The position numbers and the translations under genes were made by a program. Positions 1 through 7,692 of a stretch of 64,000 nucleotides of DNA are shown here, one piece after another. Source of the DNA: CBDCUQ01 sp965222835 (lineage in GTDB: Bacteria; Pseudomonadota; Alphaproteobacteria; Rhizobiales; Hyphomicrobiaceae); contig CBDCUQ010000004.1 of the NCBI GenBank assembly GCA_965222835.1, positions 1,240,001 through 1,304,000 on the forward strand. Reading direction: 5' to 3'. The notes under the pieces were generated by a model. That model did no database searches and had not been told where the DNA came from. It was given only the letters and a program-made list of their open reading frames with translations. The first letter of the stretch is position 1. The number at the start of each line of letters is the position of its first letter.

Positions 1-112
1 TCCAGAGGGCATTCACCTCAACAATCGCAATTCTGGCGCAACTGGCGGCGAAAGTATTATCCTGTCTTCTGCGGCCTGCTGTTTTTCGCGTGAGGTGCCG
101 GGGTTTTCACAA

Positions 113-158
113 CCTTGGATCCAGGGATCAAGTCCCGGGATGACCGGCGGTGATACCG
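113..158. repeat. Partial copy of the dispersed palindromic repeat
   Basis: This short stretch carries the core TGGATCCAGGGATCAAGT followed by CCCGGGATGAC. The same core forms one end of the two longer repeat copies near 3.6 kb and 4.5 kb. Only one palindromic arm is present here, so it is a fragment. The rest of positions 1-174 contains no gene that I can support. Elements with the CCCGGG/CCCGGC palindrome and GTCATC/GATGAC edges are common between genes in alphaproteobacteria; that comparison is from general knowledge. Confidence 0.6.
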
Positions 159-174
159 ATCCGGAATGGATGCG

Positions 175-633
175 TTATGAAAGCTTGCGCGCTTCCAAAG
201 TCCTTTCCAGAAATTCCGCTAAGTATGGTTCGTCGGCTTTATTAAAGAGCCACGAGCCTGCTACTGCCGCGATAGCAAGTATAGGCAGAACAAGTGCTAC
301 GGGTCCCGTTGTCTTGATCAAGGCTATAAAAGAAAATGTGAGCCATAAGGACAAGAAAACTTCAAAGCTTGGCCGCATGCGCACTCGGTATTCTATTAAG
401 GTTTCGGCGCCCCCCCGAAGGAACCGGCCTTTCAAAACCGGTTGCAACGGATCTCCGTACCAAATCAATCTTCGAATGATGAACTTATGATTTTTCACAC
501 GGCCTAAAACAGGATTAGTGACCGTCTGCGTCAGGCCCGGAATCCAGCCGTCCGGGTCTATAGCTTCTTGTAGCTGCTTCGCGCATTCGTCTACACTCAA
601 GGATGTCGTGAGAATGTGTTTTGAAAAATACAT
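175..633 (-). CDS. Hypothetical protein with two C-terminal membrane segments
   Basis: This 152-residue protein is not recognised. Roughly residues 90-112 (FEVFLSLWLTFSFIALI) and 113-130 (GPVALVLPILAIAAVAGSW) are hydrophobic and look like a membrane hairpin. The N-terminal 80 residues look soluble. The C-terminal tail (EPYLAEFLERTLEARKLS) is amphipathic and should lie in the cytoplasm. It lies about 65 bp downstream of thrS on the same strand, so it could be co-transcribed, but nothing links the functions. The start is the first ATG of the reading frame. The local DNA is somewhat AT-richer than thrS. Function unknown. Confidence 0.6.
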   Translation of the reverse strand: MYFSKHILTTSLSVDECAKQLQEAIDPDGWIPGLTQTVTNPVLGRVKNHKFIIRRLIWYGDPLQPVLKGRFLRGGAETLIEYRVRMRPSFEVFLSLWLTFSFIALIKTTGPVALVLPILAIAAVAGSWLFNKADEPYLAEFLERTLEARKLS

Positions 634-697
634 GGATCGTTGTTCTATGCAGTGAAATGTAGATTCATAAAACTGAGCAAATCTAGCGTTAGTCGCC

Positions 698-2641
698 TCA
701 CCGCAAATCCGGTGGCGTAGCTTCGTCCTTGAAGGCGGCGATGGCTTCGTCCACGTCTATGACCTTCTGGTCTTTTGAGCCGAGACGGCGGACGGAGACC
801 TTGCCCTCCTCGGCTTCGCGTTTGCCGACGACAAGGATGACGGGGACCTTGGCGAGACTGTGCTCGCGCACCTTGTAATTGATCTTTTCGTTCCTGAGAT
901 CGCTTTCGACGCGCAGGCCCGCGGCCTTACATTTCTCCACTACCTCCAGTGCATAATCATTCGCATCGGAGACGATGGGCGCCACCATGATCTGCAATGG
1001 CGAGAGCCACAAAGGGAAGTGGCCCGCATGGTTCTCGATCAGGATGCCCGTGAAGCGTTCGAGCGAGCCGAACATGGCGCGATGGATCAGAACCGGTGTC
1101 TTCTTCTCGGAATGCTCGTCGATGTAGAAGGCGCCGAGCCGGCCGGCAAGGTTGAAATCCACCTGTGTCGTGCCGCACTGCCATTCACGGCCGATGGCGT
1201 CGCGCAAGACGTACTCAAGCTTTGGCCCGTAGAAGGCTCCCTCACCTTCCTGCACCTCGGTCTTAATCTGTCCGTTTGAGCGGCGTTTGACTTCGTCAAG
1301 GACGTCGGATAGCGCCTTTTCGGCCTTGTCCCATAACTCGTCTGCTCCCATTCGCTTTTCTGGACGCAATGAAAGCTTGATGAGAATGTCCTCAAAGCCG
1401 AAGTCCTTATAAATGGAGATCATCAGATCGTTGATCTTGAGACACTCCTCCATGATCTGATCTTCGGTGATAAAGATGTGGGCGTCGTCCTGCGTGAAGT
1501 GGCGTACGCGCAGCATGCCGTGCAGCGCGCCTGACGGCTCATAGCGGTGCACCTTGCCGAACTCTGCAATCTTCAGGGGCAGATCGCGGTAGCTCTTGAG
1601 GCCGTGTTTGTAGATCTGCACGTGACCGGGACAGTTCATCGGTTTGCAGCAGAAGACACGCTCGTCCGGCAGTTCCGTCGTAAACATGTTCTCGCCGTAG
1701 TTCTCCCAGTGCCCGGAGAGCTCCCAGAAGTGCTTTTCCATCATGTCGGGCGAGTTGACTTCCATGTAGCCGGCGCGTTGTTGGGCGCGGCGCATGTAGT
1801 CGATAAGCGCCTGGAACAGCGTCCAGCCTTTGGGATGCCAGAAAATGGAGCCCGGGGCTTCTTCCTGGAAGTGGAAGAGATCCATCTCGCGCCCGAGCTT
1901 GCGGTGGTCGCGCTTTTCCGCTTCCTCGAGCTGCGTCAGATACGCTTTGAGCTCGGCCTCGGTGGCCCAAGCCGTACCGTAGATGCGCTGCAGCTGCGGC
2001 TTGTTGCTGTCGCCGCGCCAATAGGCGCCCGCAAACTTGGTGAGTTTGAACGCTTTACCGATGGCGCCCGTGGACGTCATGTGCGGGCCACGGCAGAGAT
2101 CGAACCATTCGCCCTGCTTGTAGATTTTCACATCCTCATTCTCGGGGATGGCGTCGACAAGTTCGATCTTGAACGTCTCGCCCATCTTGGAGAACGTCTG
2201 CTTCGCCTTGTCGCGGCTCCATACCTCCTTCGTAAATGGCCGGTTCTTGGCGATGATCTCGTGCATCTTCTTTTCGATCTTGGCCACGTCGTCGGGGTGA
2301 AACGGCTCGTCTTTGGCGAAGTCATAGTAGAAGCCGTTTTCGATCACCGGACCGATGGTGACTTGCGTGCCGGGCCAGAGCGCCTGCACAGCCTCGGCCA
2401 TGACGTGGGCGCAGTCGTGCCGGATCAATTCCAACGCCGCGGGATCGGTGCGCGGCAGGAAGTTGATTTCGGCGTCTTTCTCGATGGGATCGGACAGGTC
2501 GCTCAACACGCCGTCGAGTTGCATGGCAACCGTTTTCTTGGCGAGCGACGGGGCGATGCCTTTTGCGACTTCAAGGCCCGTGGTTCCGGCCTCGAACTTG
2601 CGGGTCCGGCCATCGGGGAACGTCAGCGTGATATCGCCCAT
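698..2641 (-). CDS. thrS: Threonine--tRNA ligase
   Basis: Cytoplasmic class II aminoacyl-tRNA synthetase that charges tRNA-Thr and edits mischarged Ser-tRNA. The 647 residues match the usual full length. An N-terminal TGS domain (about 1-62) is followed by the editing domain with the HDCAHVMAEA (HxxxH) motif. The catalytic core holds the zinc-site segment CCKPMNCPGH and the class II motif 2 region RVRHFTQDDAH. A C-terminal anticodon-binding domain starts near residue 550. An AAAGGAG ribosome-binding site lies 6 bases before the ATG, so the start is secure. It belongs to a block with yidD, an IscU-like scaffold and hisI, a grouping I recall as common in Rhizobiales. No regulatory leader is evident. 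Confidence 0.97.
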   Translation of the reverse strand: MGDITLTFPDGRTRKFEAGTTGLEVAKGIAPSLAKKTVAMQLDGVLSDLSDPIEKDAEINFLPRTDPAALELIRHDCAHVMAEAVQALWPGTQVTIGPVIENGFYYDFAKDEPFHPDDVAKIEKKMHEIIAKNRPFTKEVWSRDKAKQTFSKMGETFKIELVDAIPENEDVKIYKQGEWFDLCRGPHMTSTGAIGKAFKLTKFAGAYWRGDSNKPQLQRIYGTAWATEAELKAYLTQLEEAEKRDHRKLGREMDLFHFQEEAPGSIFWHPKGWTLFQALIDYMRRAQQRAGYMEVNSPDMMEKHFWELSGHWENYGENMFTTELPDERVFCCKPMNCPGHVQIYKHGLKSYRDLPLKIAEFGKVHRYEPSGALHGMLRVRHFTQDDAHIFITEDQIMEECLKINDLMISIYKDFGFEDILIKLSLRPEKRMGADELWDKAEKALSDVLDEVKRRSNGQIKTEVQEGEGAFYGPKLEYVLRDAIGREWQCGTTQVDFNLAGRLGAFYIDEHSEKKTPVLIHRAMFGSLERFTGILIENHAGHFPLWLSPLQIMVAPIVSDANDYALEVVEKCKAAGLRVESDLRNEKINYKVREHSLAKVPVILVVGKREAEEGKVSVRRLGSKDQKVIDVDEAIAAFKDEATPPDLR

Positions 2642-2891
2642 GTGTGTCTCCTTTGCTCACTCGCCGCGAACCAACCGGCGTAAGTCGTTGTGGGGAGGGA
2701 GATCGCGATTTTTGCGGGCAAAGTCAAGAATGGCGTGACCGCTGGGGCCGGTTGTGGCCGGTGGGGCCAGCCAAAACACCTAAAAATCGAAGTACTTCGG
2801 AACGGATTGGATACCAACGGGTGGTAGCTTCTCCCTTTCGATAGCCGCGCGAATGGGACGCGCCGCTGACCAATCCAGACCGGGGAACACG

Positions 2892-3437
2892 ATGCAGACG
2901 CCAAAACTTCTGATGCGCAAGTCCATGCTTGATATTCAAGGCAAGGTGCGCCCGTGCGTGCAAATCATGGCCAAGGTCGAACCTGAGATGCAGGCACTGC
3001 TCAAGAAGCATTTCTTCAATGACAACCTCTTCAAGAGAACGAGTTACGCCCAGGGCTTCCCGCAGGGCGCCCCGATCCCTGCGCCGTCTCTTGCCCCGCA
3101 TCTCAACAACTTCATCAAGAATGACGCCTGCCCCGAAATTTCGGTGAAAACGATCCTGACGGGGCAAATGCATCAGGCCTCGACCATCTGGGAGATGAAG
3201 GCGTTCGAGTACGTGGCCGAACGGGCCTTCGAGAGTTTGCTTGACCTGATGCGGACCGCCGCGCAGCTGGGTCGGGAGACCAGTTATGCGCCCGAAGGGT
3301 TGGATGCCAGCGATTTTGAAATCTATATGCCGCCCGAAGCAGCACCGGCGCCGGCCGAAGCGGAGGCGGATGCTGAGGGGGCTCAGGCCGTTGAGGCTCA
3401 ACCGGCCACTGGGGCCAGTGATCGCGCCGCGGCCTAG
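2892..3437 (+). CDS. Hypothetical protein with Ala/Glu/Pro-rich tail
   Basis: I do not recognise this family. From the ATG at 2892, preceded by GGGGAACACG, the protein has 181 residues. The first 140 are a mixed, probably globular domain that includes KLLMRKSMLDIQGKVRPCVQ and a helical stretch around MKAFEYVAERAFESLLDLM. The last 40 residues are low-complexity and rich in Ala, Pro and Glu (APAPAEAEADAEGAQ), hence probably disordered. An alternative in-frame ATG at 2853 would add 13 residues but has a poorer ribosome-binding site. It is transcribed divergently from thrS with about 250 bp between them. No signal peptide or membrane segment is seen. Confidence 0.65.
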   Translation: MQTPKLLMRKSMLDIQGKVRPCVQIMAKVEPEMQALLKKHFFNDNLFKRTSYAQGFPQGAPIPAPSLAPHLNNFIKNDACPEISVKTILTGQMHQASTIWEMKAFEYVAERAFESLLDLMRTAAQLGRETSYAPEGLDASDFEIYMPPEAAPAPAEAEADAEGAQAVEAQPATGASDRAAA

Positions 3438-3501
3438 AGCATGCCCGGCCTAGCCGGAATTGCCAGGCCAGCCCACGCCCGCTCCCGTCATTTCCCTCCA
3501 A

Positions 3502-3720
3502 TGTCATCCCGGCATTCAATGCCGGGATCCAGGATGCCTGTACCTCGAAAGTTGGAACCCGGGAGTGTCGCGGGCCACACCCCGGTTCGATCCGGGACCG
3601 TCGTCGTTTCGACTGGAATATTGGAGCCAGTTGAAACATGGATCCCGGGATCAAGCCCCGGGATGACAACAGAGCCGGGAGCGGAAGCGAGTGGTTCGGC
3701 TTAAGTTGGACAGACTCTAG
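3502..3720 (+). repeat. Dispersed palindromic repeat, copy A
   Basis: This element is about 219 bp long. Its left end is a near-perfect palindrome at 3506-3528 (ATCCCGGCATT, one base, AATGCCGGGAT). Its right end carries a second stem at 3642-3664 (ATCCCGGG...CCCCGGGAT). The sequence between them (CGTCGTTTCGACTGGAATAT, then GGAGCCAGTTGAAACATGGA) recurs in reverse complement inside copy B at 4409-4629. The outer edge, GACAGACTCTAG at 3709-3720, is exactly complementary to CTAGAGTCTGTC at 4409-4420. It may be a MITE-like or REP-type element. It encodes no protein. Confidence 0.85.
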
Positions 3721-3757
3721 TCCCGTGCGCCGCGCTGAGGAACTTCTATTGCTCTCG

Positions 3758-4060
3758 TCAGATTTGGTGTTTGTCCCTGGTCGAACGCCAGGCCCAGCGT
3801 CCGTAGCGCCAGGGCGCGAAGCTATGCCGGGCCGCCGTCAGGTCGGGGACGGGATCATAGCCGCTCGTTCCCCACGGATGACAGCGGGCGAGGCGCGACA
3901 GCATCAGCCAGAACCCCTTCCAAGCGCCGTTCTTGTCGATGGCCTCCAGCGCATATTCCGAGCATGTCGGGAGATGGCGGCACTCAAGACCGATCAGCGG
4001 CTTCAAGGTCCACCGGTAGAGATGGATCGGTGCCTTTAAGATCTCTTGGGCCAGCCTCAT
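3758..4060 (-). CDS. yidD: Membrane protein insertion efficiency factor YidD
   Basis: Small membrane-associated protein that assists the YidC insertase. The diagnostic motifs are LPTCSEYALEAI and the C-terminal RCHPWGTSGYDPVPD. An amphipathic N-terminal segment precedes them (ILKAPIHLYRWTLKPLIG). The start at 4060 is chosen because AGAAGG lies 9 bases upstream and gives 100 residues, close to the family norm. An in-frame start at 4132 would add 24 unlikely residues. The gene normally sits near rpmH-rnpA-yidC, or in Rhizobiales near thrS/hisI as here. It lies inside a segment bounded by two inverted repeat copies, whose right arm begins at the stop codon of the neighbouring small gene. Confidence 0.93.
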   Translation of the reverse strand: MRLAQEILKAPIHLYRWTLKPLIGLECRHLPTCSEYALEAIDKNGAWKGFWLMLSRLARCHPWGTSGYDPVPDLTAARHSFAPWRYGRWAWRSTRDKHQI

Positions 4061-4187
4061 TCGTAGGGCCTTCTTGTACCGACGGTCATTCGAGACGATA
4101 CATTCTTTGTATAGCGCTTGGTCTTGAATCAAGTCGCTGGCTGCCTATTTCGGATAGAATCTATTGGAGACTAAAGGATTTAGTTTC

Positions 4188-4412
4188 ATGACGAATTCCC
4201 TTTTGGAAGCTGCAAAGCGTCGCCTAGAGTTTGCCAAACTGCATCTTGATGTTCTCCAGAGAGTCAGTGTGGGCGGTCGGATTCCGCTCGATAACGGGCG
4301 TTCCATAATTCCTTCTAAAGATGAAGTAACCAAGCGCACCGACGAGGAAATCGCGGATTGTGAGGAACGTTTGGCGGCAGAAAATCGGCGCATCGCCGAA
4401 CTCGAGCGCTAG
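4188..4412 (+). CDS. Small coiled-coil hypothetical protein
   Basis: This 74-residue, highly charged protein is predicted to be mostly helical. The first 27 residues (NSLLEAAKRRLEFAKLHL) and the last 30 (DEEIADCEERLAAENRRIAE) show heptad-like spacing, with a short linker VGGRIPLDNGR between them. The ATG at 4188 has AAAGGAT about 9 bases upstream. It is divergent from yidD, with about 127 bp between the starts. The TAG stop overlaps the first bases of repeat copy B. I do not recognise the family. Coding potential is supported by the ribosome-binding site and the heptad pattern only. Confidence 0.55.
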   Translation: MTNSLLEAAKRRLEFAKLHLDVLQRVSVGGRIPLDNGRSIIPSKDEVTKRTDEEIADCEERLAAENRRIAELER

Positions 4413-4629
4413 AGTCTGTCTGATTTAGGTCGAACCACGCACTCCTCCTCCCGGCTCTGTTGTCATCCCGGGACTTGATCCCGGGATCCATGTTTCAACT
4501 GGCTCCGATATTCCAGTCGAAACGACGACGTCCACGGATGCGACCAAGGTTGTGGCCCGTGTTGCGCCCGGGGTCTAACGTTCGAGATTGAGGCCCCTTG
4601 GATCCCGGCATTCAATGCCGGGATGACAG
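4409..4629 (-). repeat. Dispersed palindromic repeat, copy B (inverted relative to copy A)
   Basis: Read on the minus strand, this matches copy A in order. First comes the CCCGGCATT/AATGCCGGG palindrome (near 4602-4624), then a variable centre, then CGTCGTTTCGACTGGAATAT and GGAGCCAGTTGAAACATGGA. Last come the CCCGGGATCAAGTCCCGGG stem and the terminal CTAGAGTCTGTC at 4409-4420. The centre differs from copy A, so the copies have diverged or carry different inserts. Positions 4630-4771 downstream hold no gene. Confidence 0.85.
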
Positions 4630-4771
4630 TGGAGGGAGGCGCCGGGCGGGGGCGCGGGTTGGCCAAACTATCCGGTTGGGCCGGACATGATCTCGTCGAG
4701 CCGCGGCGGCCGGGCACGCGCATGGGATCATGAATTACCGGCATGACAGGTCCTGCCCGTTTTTATGGAAT

Positions 4772-5242
4772 TCAATTTGAAGCCTCTGCGCCCACGGCGT
4801 CGGATCTTCTGTTGGATTTGATTTCGTCCAAGGCCTTCTCGACTGCGTCGAAGACCAGCATGGTTGAGGTATGCCGGTGCTTGTAATCGCGGACGGGTTG
4901 CAACAGCGCGAGATCCTTCCAACGGCCCGTGGGCGGCGGTCCGTTTTCCTTCAGCATGCTCCGCATAGTGCGGGCGACGCTGCGGAATTCATCAACTTCC
5001 GTGCCGACGATTTCGCGGCCGACAATTGCGGCGGCGGCCTGGCCGAGAAGACAGGCCTGGACGGTTTGGGCAAAGTCCGAAATGCGCGCGTTGTCGAGAT
5101 TGATATCGACAGTCACCGTCGAACCGCACAGTTTCGAATGGGCCGTGGCGCTCGCTTCCGGCTTGTCCAGCCGCGTGGATCGGGGAATATCGGAGGCAAG
5201 CTCCAAAAGCCGTGTGCTGTAGATGTCGTCGAGATTTGCCAT
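4772..5242 (-). CDS. IscU/SufU-like iron-sulfur cluster assembly scaffold
   Basis: NifU N-terminal (PF01592-type) domain protein of 156 residues. Two of the three cluster-ligand positions are visible as Cys (SKLCGSTVTV near residue 39 and QACLLGQAAAA near residue 64). At the expected third position the sequence reads RDYKHRHTSTMLVFDAV, with His/Thr and no Cys, so it is not a canonical IscU. The start is secure: GGAGGAGCAACGG precedes the ATG. It is divergent from hisI. In Rhizobiales I recall this scaffold next to folE and hisI; folE is absent here. It probably donates or traffics Fe-S clusters outside the main SUF pathway (inference). Confidence 0.85.
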   Translation of the reverse strand: MANLDDIYSTRLLELASDIPRSTRLDKPEASATAHSKLCGSTVTVDINLDNARISDFAQTVQACLLGQAAAAIVGREIVGTEVDEFRSVARTMRSMLKENGPPPTGRWKDLALLQPVRDYKHRHTSTMLVFDAVEKALDEIKSNRRSDAVGAEASN

Positions 5243-5425
5243 CCGTTGCTCCTCCGCCGGCCGGTCGAAACGTCCGGTGCAAGGCGGCTCTGAACCTTCT
5301 ATATATAGCCCGAAGCGCTCAAAAGATAACGGCGCGGTTCGGCCGCATGGCCCGACAAGGGGCTGGTCTCCTGATTTTTCCGGTCCGCGCCTGCAACTCC
5401 AAACCCGTAAAGGGAAACCGAAACG

Positions 5426-5848
5426 ATGTCCCCTTCTGAAACGCCCCTATTCGCGGCACCTGGTTCGAAAGATGAGATTGAGAGTGGCAGCATATTCATG
5501 CCGCGGTTTGACGCCGATGGCCTTATTGCTGCGATCGTGACCGAGGAGGGGACGGGGGCCGTGCTCATGTTCGCTTGGATGAACCACGAAGCGTTGGCCA
5601 GGACCATTGAGACCGGACAGGCGCATTTCTGGAGCCGTTCGCGGGGCAAGTTGTGGCGCAAGGGCGAGGAAAGCGGCAATACGCTTGAAGTTTGTGGGTT
5701 GCTCACAGACTGTGATCAGGACGCCCTTTTGCTCAAAGTGCGGGTCGCTGGCAAAGGTGTTGCCTGTCACACTGGCGCCAAGAGTTGCTTCTACCGCTCT
5801 TTGGTTCTTAGGCCCGGCGCAGCATCCGGCAGGCTTGAACGCCTGTAG
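5426..5848 (+). CDS. hisI: Phosphoribosyl-AMP cyclohydrolase
   Basis: Third step of histidine biosynthesis, opening the adenine ring of PR-AMP. The 140 residues form the single-domain cyclohydrolase; there is no fused HisE domain. Visible motifs are the start of the fold (AVLMFAWMNHEALARTIETG), the substrate loop FWSRSRGKLWRKGEESG, and the zinc/magnesium-site segments LLTDCDQDALLLKV and ACHTGAKSCFYRSL with their conserved Cys and Asp residues. The ATG at 5426 gives a normal N-terminus. It is divergent from the IscU-like gene across about 180 bp, where folE would be expected from related genomes. No his-leader is seen. Confidence 0.95.
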   Translation: MSPSETPLFAAPGSKDEIESGSIFMPRFDADGLIAAIVTEEGTGAVLMFAWMNHEALARTIETGQAHFWSRSRGKLWRKGEESGNTLEVCGLLTDCDQDALLLKVRVAGKGVACHTGAKSCFYRSLVLRPGAASGRLERL

Positions 5849-6115
5849 GATGGGCTCCTTTTCACGGGCGCGCGGATCATTGCAGCGCAAACAAAGAAGC
5901 GGAATTTCTGCCGATTTTTTAATGCGTTGCGAAATGACGATTGATCACAAAGTGGGTAGTCCCCCTTTAATTTTACCATGATAGCCTCTTGGTAAGATTC
6001 TCATCGGCATGCTGAAGGAGCATGCAAAACGTTAATGCGGCATGTCCGTTGCACGGCACTGTGCAATCCAGTGCGCCCGGAGGGAGCGTCGGGCGGGGAA
6101 TTGCGGAGGCAGAGG

Positions 6116-7066
6116 ATGAGCAGCGCGGTTGGGAAAATCGGTCTTGCCCTCGGCGGCGGCGCTGCCCGCGGTTGGGCGCATATCGGTGTTGTCCGCGCCC
6201 TCACCAAAGCCGGTCTTCGGCCCGATATCGTCGCGGGCACCTCTATTGGCGCGGTTGTCGGCGGCTGTTACGTCGCAAATCATCTCGATCAGCTTGAGGA
6301 GTTCGCGAGTAGCCTCAACAAGCGCCGCGTGCTCGGGTATCTGGATTTCAATTTCGCGGGCACCGGCCTCATTAATGGGCAACGCCTGTGCGATCAGCTC
6401 GAATCATATCTGGGCGACACGACGATCGAAAGCCTCGACAGGCGGTATACAGCGGTGGCCACGGAAATTGGTTCCGGGCACGAAGTCTGGTTGTCACGAG
6501 GACATCTGGTGAACGCCATGCGCGCGTCGTACGCGTTGCCTGGTATTTTCCGGCCGGTAAAGATCGATGGCCGCTGGCTGTTCGATGGAGCGCTCGTCAA
6601 TCCGATTCCGGTTACGGTCTGCCGCGCGCTGGGCGCACGCTATGTCATTGCCGTTAATCTCAACTTCGATATCTCATCGCGCGCAGCAGCGGCTATCCAG
6701 GCACACGAACGCGACGTGGCGCCGGAGGATTCCGATTCAGAGACCGACATGAAAAATGGGATCTCGGTGCGGCGTCTTTTGCAGCGGCAGCTCTTCGGAC
6801 GCGGTGACGACGTCCCCGGCATCTCCACTGTGATGATTGACGCGTTTAACATCACGCAAGATCGCATCGCGCGATCGCGTCTTGCCGGCGATCCTCCTGA
6901 TGCGATGATCAGCCCGCGCTTGCACGGGATCAATCTGTTTGATTTTCACCGTGCGGACGAGCTGATCGCGCGCGGTGAAGCGGCGGCCAATCGCGAGATT
7001 GACGATCTTATGCGGGAGCTCGAGGTGCGCAAAAGCCGGCTCTCGAAAGAGCCGGCTATCATTTAG
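6116..7066 (+). CDS. Patatin-like phospholipase (RssA/NTE type)
   Basis: Predicted lipid acyl hydrolase of 316 residues with a Ser-Asp dyad. The oxyanion hole GGGAARGWAHIG is near residue 13, the nucleophile elbow GTSIGAVVGG near residue 39, and the catalytic Asp in DGALVNPIPV near residue 158. There is no signal peptide, so it should act on the cytoplasmic face of the membrane. The start at 6116 is chosen over the upstream ATG at 6035 because GGAGGCAGAGG directly precedes it. The last codons are embedded in a perfect hairpin (7035-7056). The next gene, a CBS protein, is convergent. Positions 5849-6115 upstream show no gene; the end of that stretch must hold its promoter. Confidence 0.9.
   Translation: MSSAVGKIGLALGGGAARGWAHIGVVRALTKAGLRPDIVAGTSIGAVVGGCYVANHLDQLEEFASSLNKRRVLGYLDFNFAGTGLINGQRLCDQLESYLGDTTIESLDRRYTAVATEIGSGHEVWLSRGHLVNAMRASYALPGIFRPVKIDGRWLFDGALVNPIPVTVCRALGARYVIAVNLNFDISSRAAAAIQAHERDVAPEDSDSETDMKNGISVRRLLQRQLFGRGDDVPGISTVMIDAFNITQDRIARSRLAGDPPDAMISPRLHGINLFDFHRADELIARGEAAANREIDDLMRELEVRKSRLSKEPAII
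7035..7056. terminator. Hairpin overlapping the 3' end of the patatin gene
   Basis: A perfect 9-bp stem (GCCGGCTCT/AGAGCCGGC) closes on a CGAA tetraloop inside the last codons of the phospholipase gene, followed by TATCATTT. It lies between two convergent genes, so it may terminate transcription in either direction. The U-tract is weak. Confidence 0.5.
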
Positions 7067-7087
7067 CGTCCGAATGTCGCCCCGACG

Positions 7088-7519
7088 TCAGCCAGTCGCC
7101 AGATAACTGCGCATGGCGGAGACTTCCATTTCGACCTCGGCCACGTGATGTTTGACGACGTCACCGATTGAAATGATGCCCACGAGTGCACCATCTTCGA
7201 GAACGGGCAAGTGCCGGAACCGGCCGCGTGTCATCATCTGCATGAGCTCGTCCACTAGGCTGGTTTCACTGCATGCCACCACATCTCGCGTCATAAACTC
7301 GGCAACAGGCGACTGGAGGGCTTCGGGCCCGCGGTCGCCGATGGCCCTGATGACATCGCGTTCAGAAATGATCCCAGCAACCGTTCCGTGATCGCCGACG
7401 ACGACGACCGCGCCAATCCGTTTGGCCGAAAGCTTCTGAGCCACTTCACAAAGCGTCGAGGCCGGCCTTACTGTAGTCACGGCCCGCCCTTTGACTTTCA
7501 GGATGCCCGCAACGTTCAT
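7088..7519 (-). CDS. Tandem CBS-domain protein
   Basis: Cytoplasmic protein of 143 residues made of a pair of CBS domains (a Bateman module), which typically bind adenine nucleotides or SAM. The first repeat holds GAVVVVGDHGTVAGIISERDVIRAI and the second HLPVLEDGALVGIISIGDVV. No other domain is attached, so it is a stand-alone nucleotide sensor; its partner is unknown. The ATG at 7519 has GGAGGAAAG upstream and is preferred over a TTG at 7534. It is convergent with the patatin gene, an association I recall from other Rhizobiales. Positions 7520-7692 upstream hold no gene, only a 16-bp perfect palindrome at 7632-7647. Confidence 0.92.
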   Translation of the reverse strand: MNVAGILKVKGRAVTTVRPASTLCEVAQKLSAKRIGAVVVVGDHGTVAGIISERDVIRAIGDRGPEALQSPVAEFMTRDVVACSETSLVDELMQMMTRGRFRHLPVLEDGALVGIISIGDVVKHHVAEVEMEVSAMRSYLATG

Positions 7520-7631
7520 TGATCTTTCCTCCAAGTCTGTCTCTCTCGTTATCTTTTCGACAAGTCTTGCATGAACTGCGCCGCTAGAGGCGCGCGGATG
7601 CTGAAATTGAACTCAACGCGATTTGCACGCA

Positions 7632-7647
7632 GGGGCCAGCTGGCCCC
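7632..7647. other. Perfect 16-bp palindrome between CBS and rhomboid genes
   Basis: GGGGCCAGCTGGCCCC is a self-complementary sequence with no loop, 113-128 bp upstream of the CBS start codon and just downstream of the rhomboid stop. It could be a protein-binding operator or a hairpin that terminates rhomboid transcription. There is no clear T-run, so neither role is established. Confidence 0.4.
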
Positions 7648-7692
7648 GGCGCTGTTTTCAGGGTGCGAGAAATTTGCGTCCGGCGCAAGACC

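Noticed and set aside
1547..2683. Large plus-strand ORF of 378 codons opposite thrS
   Set aside because: It is antisense to a highly conserved housekeeping gene and reflects codon bias in GC-rich DNA.
3575..3600. tRNA-like text CCGGTTCGATCCGGG
   Set aside because: It looks like a T-arm, but no acceptor, D or anticodon arm surrounds it, and it lies inside the dispersed repeat.
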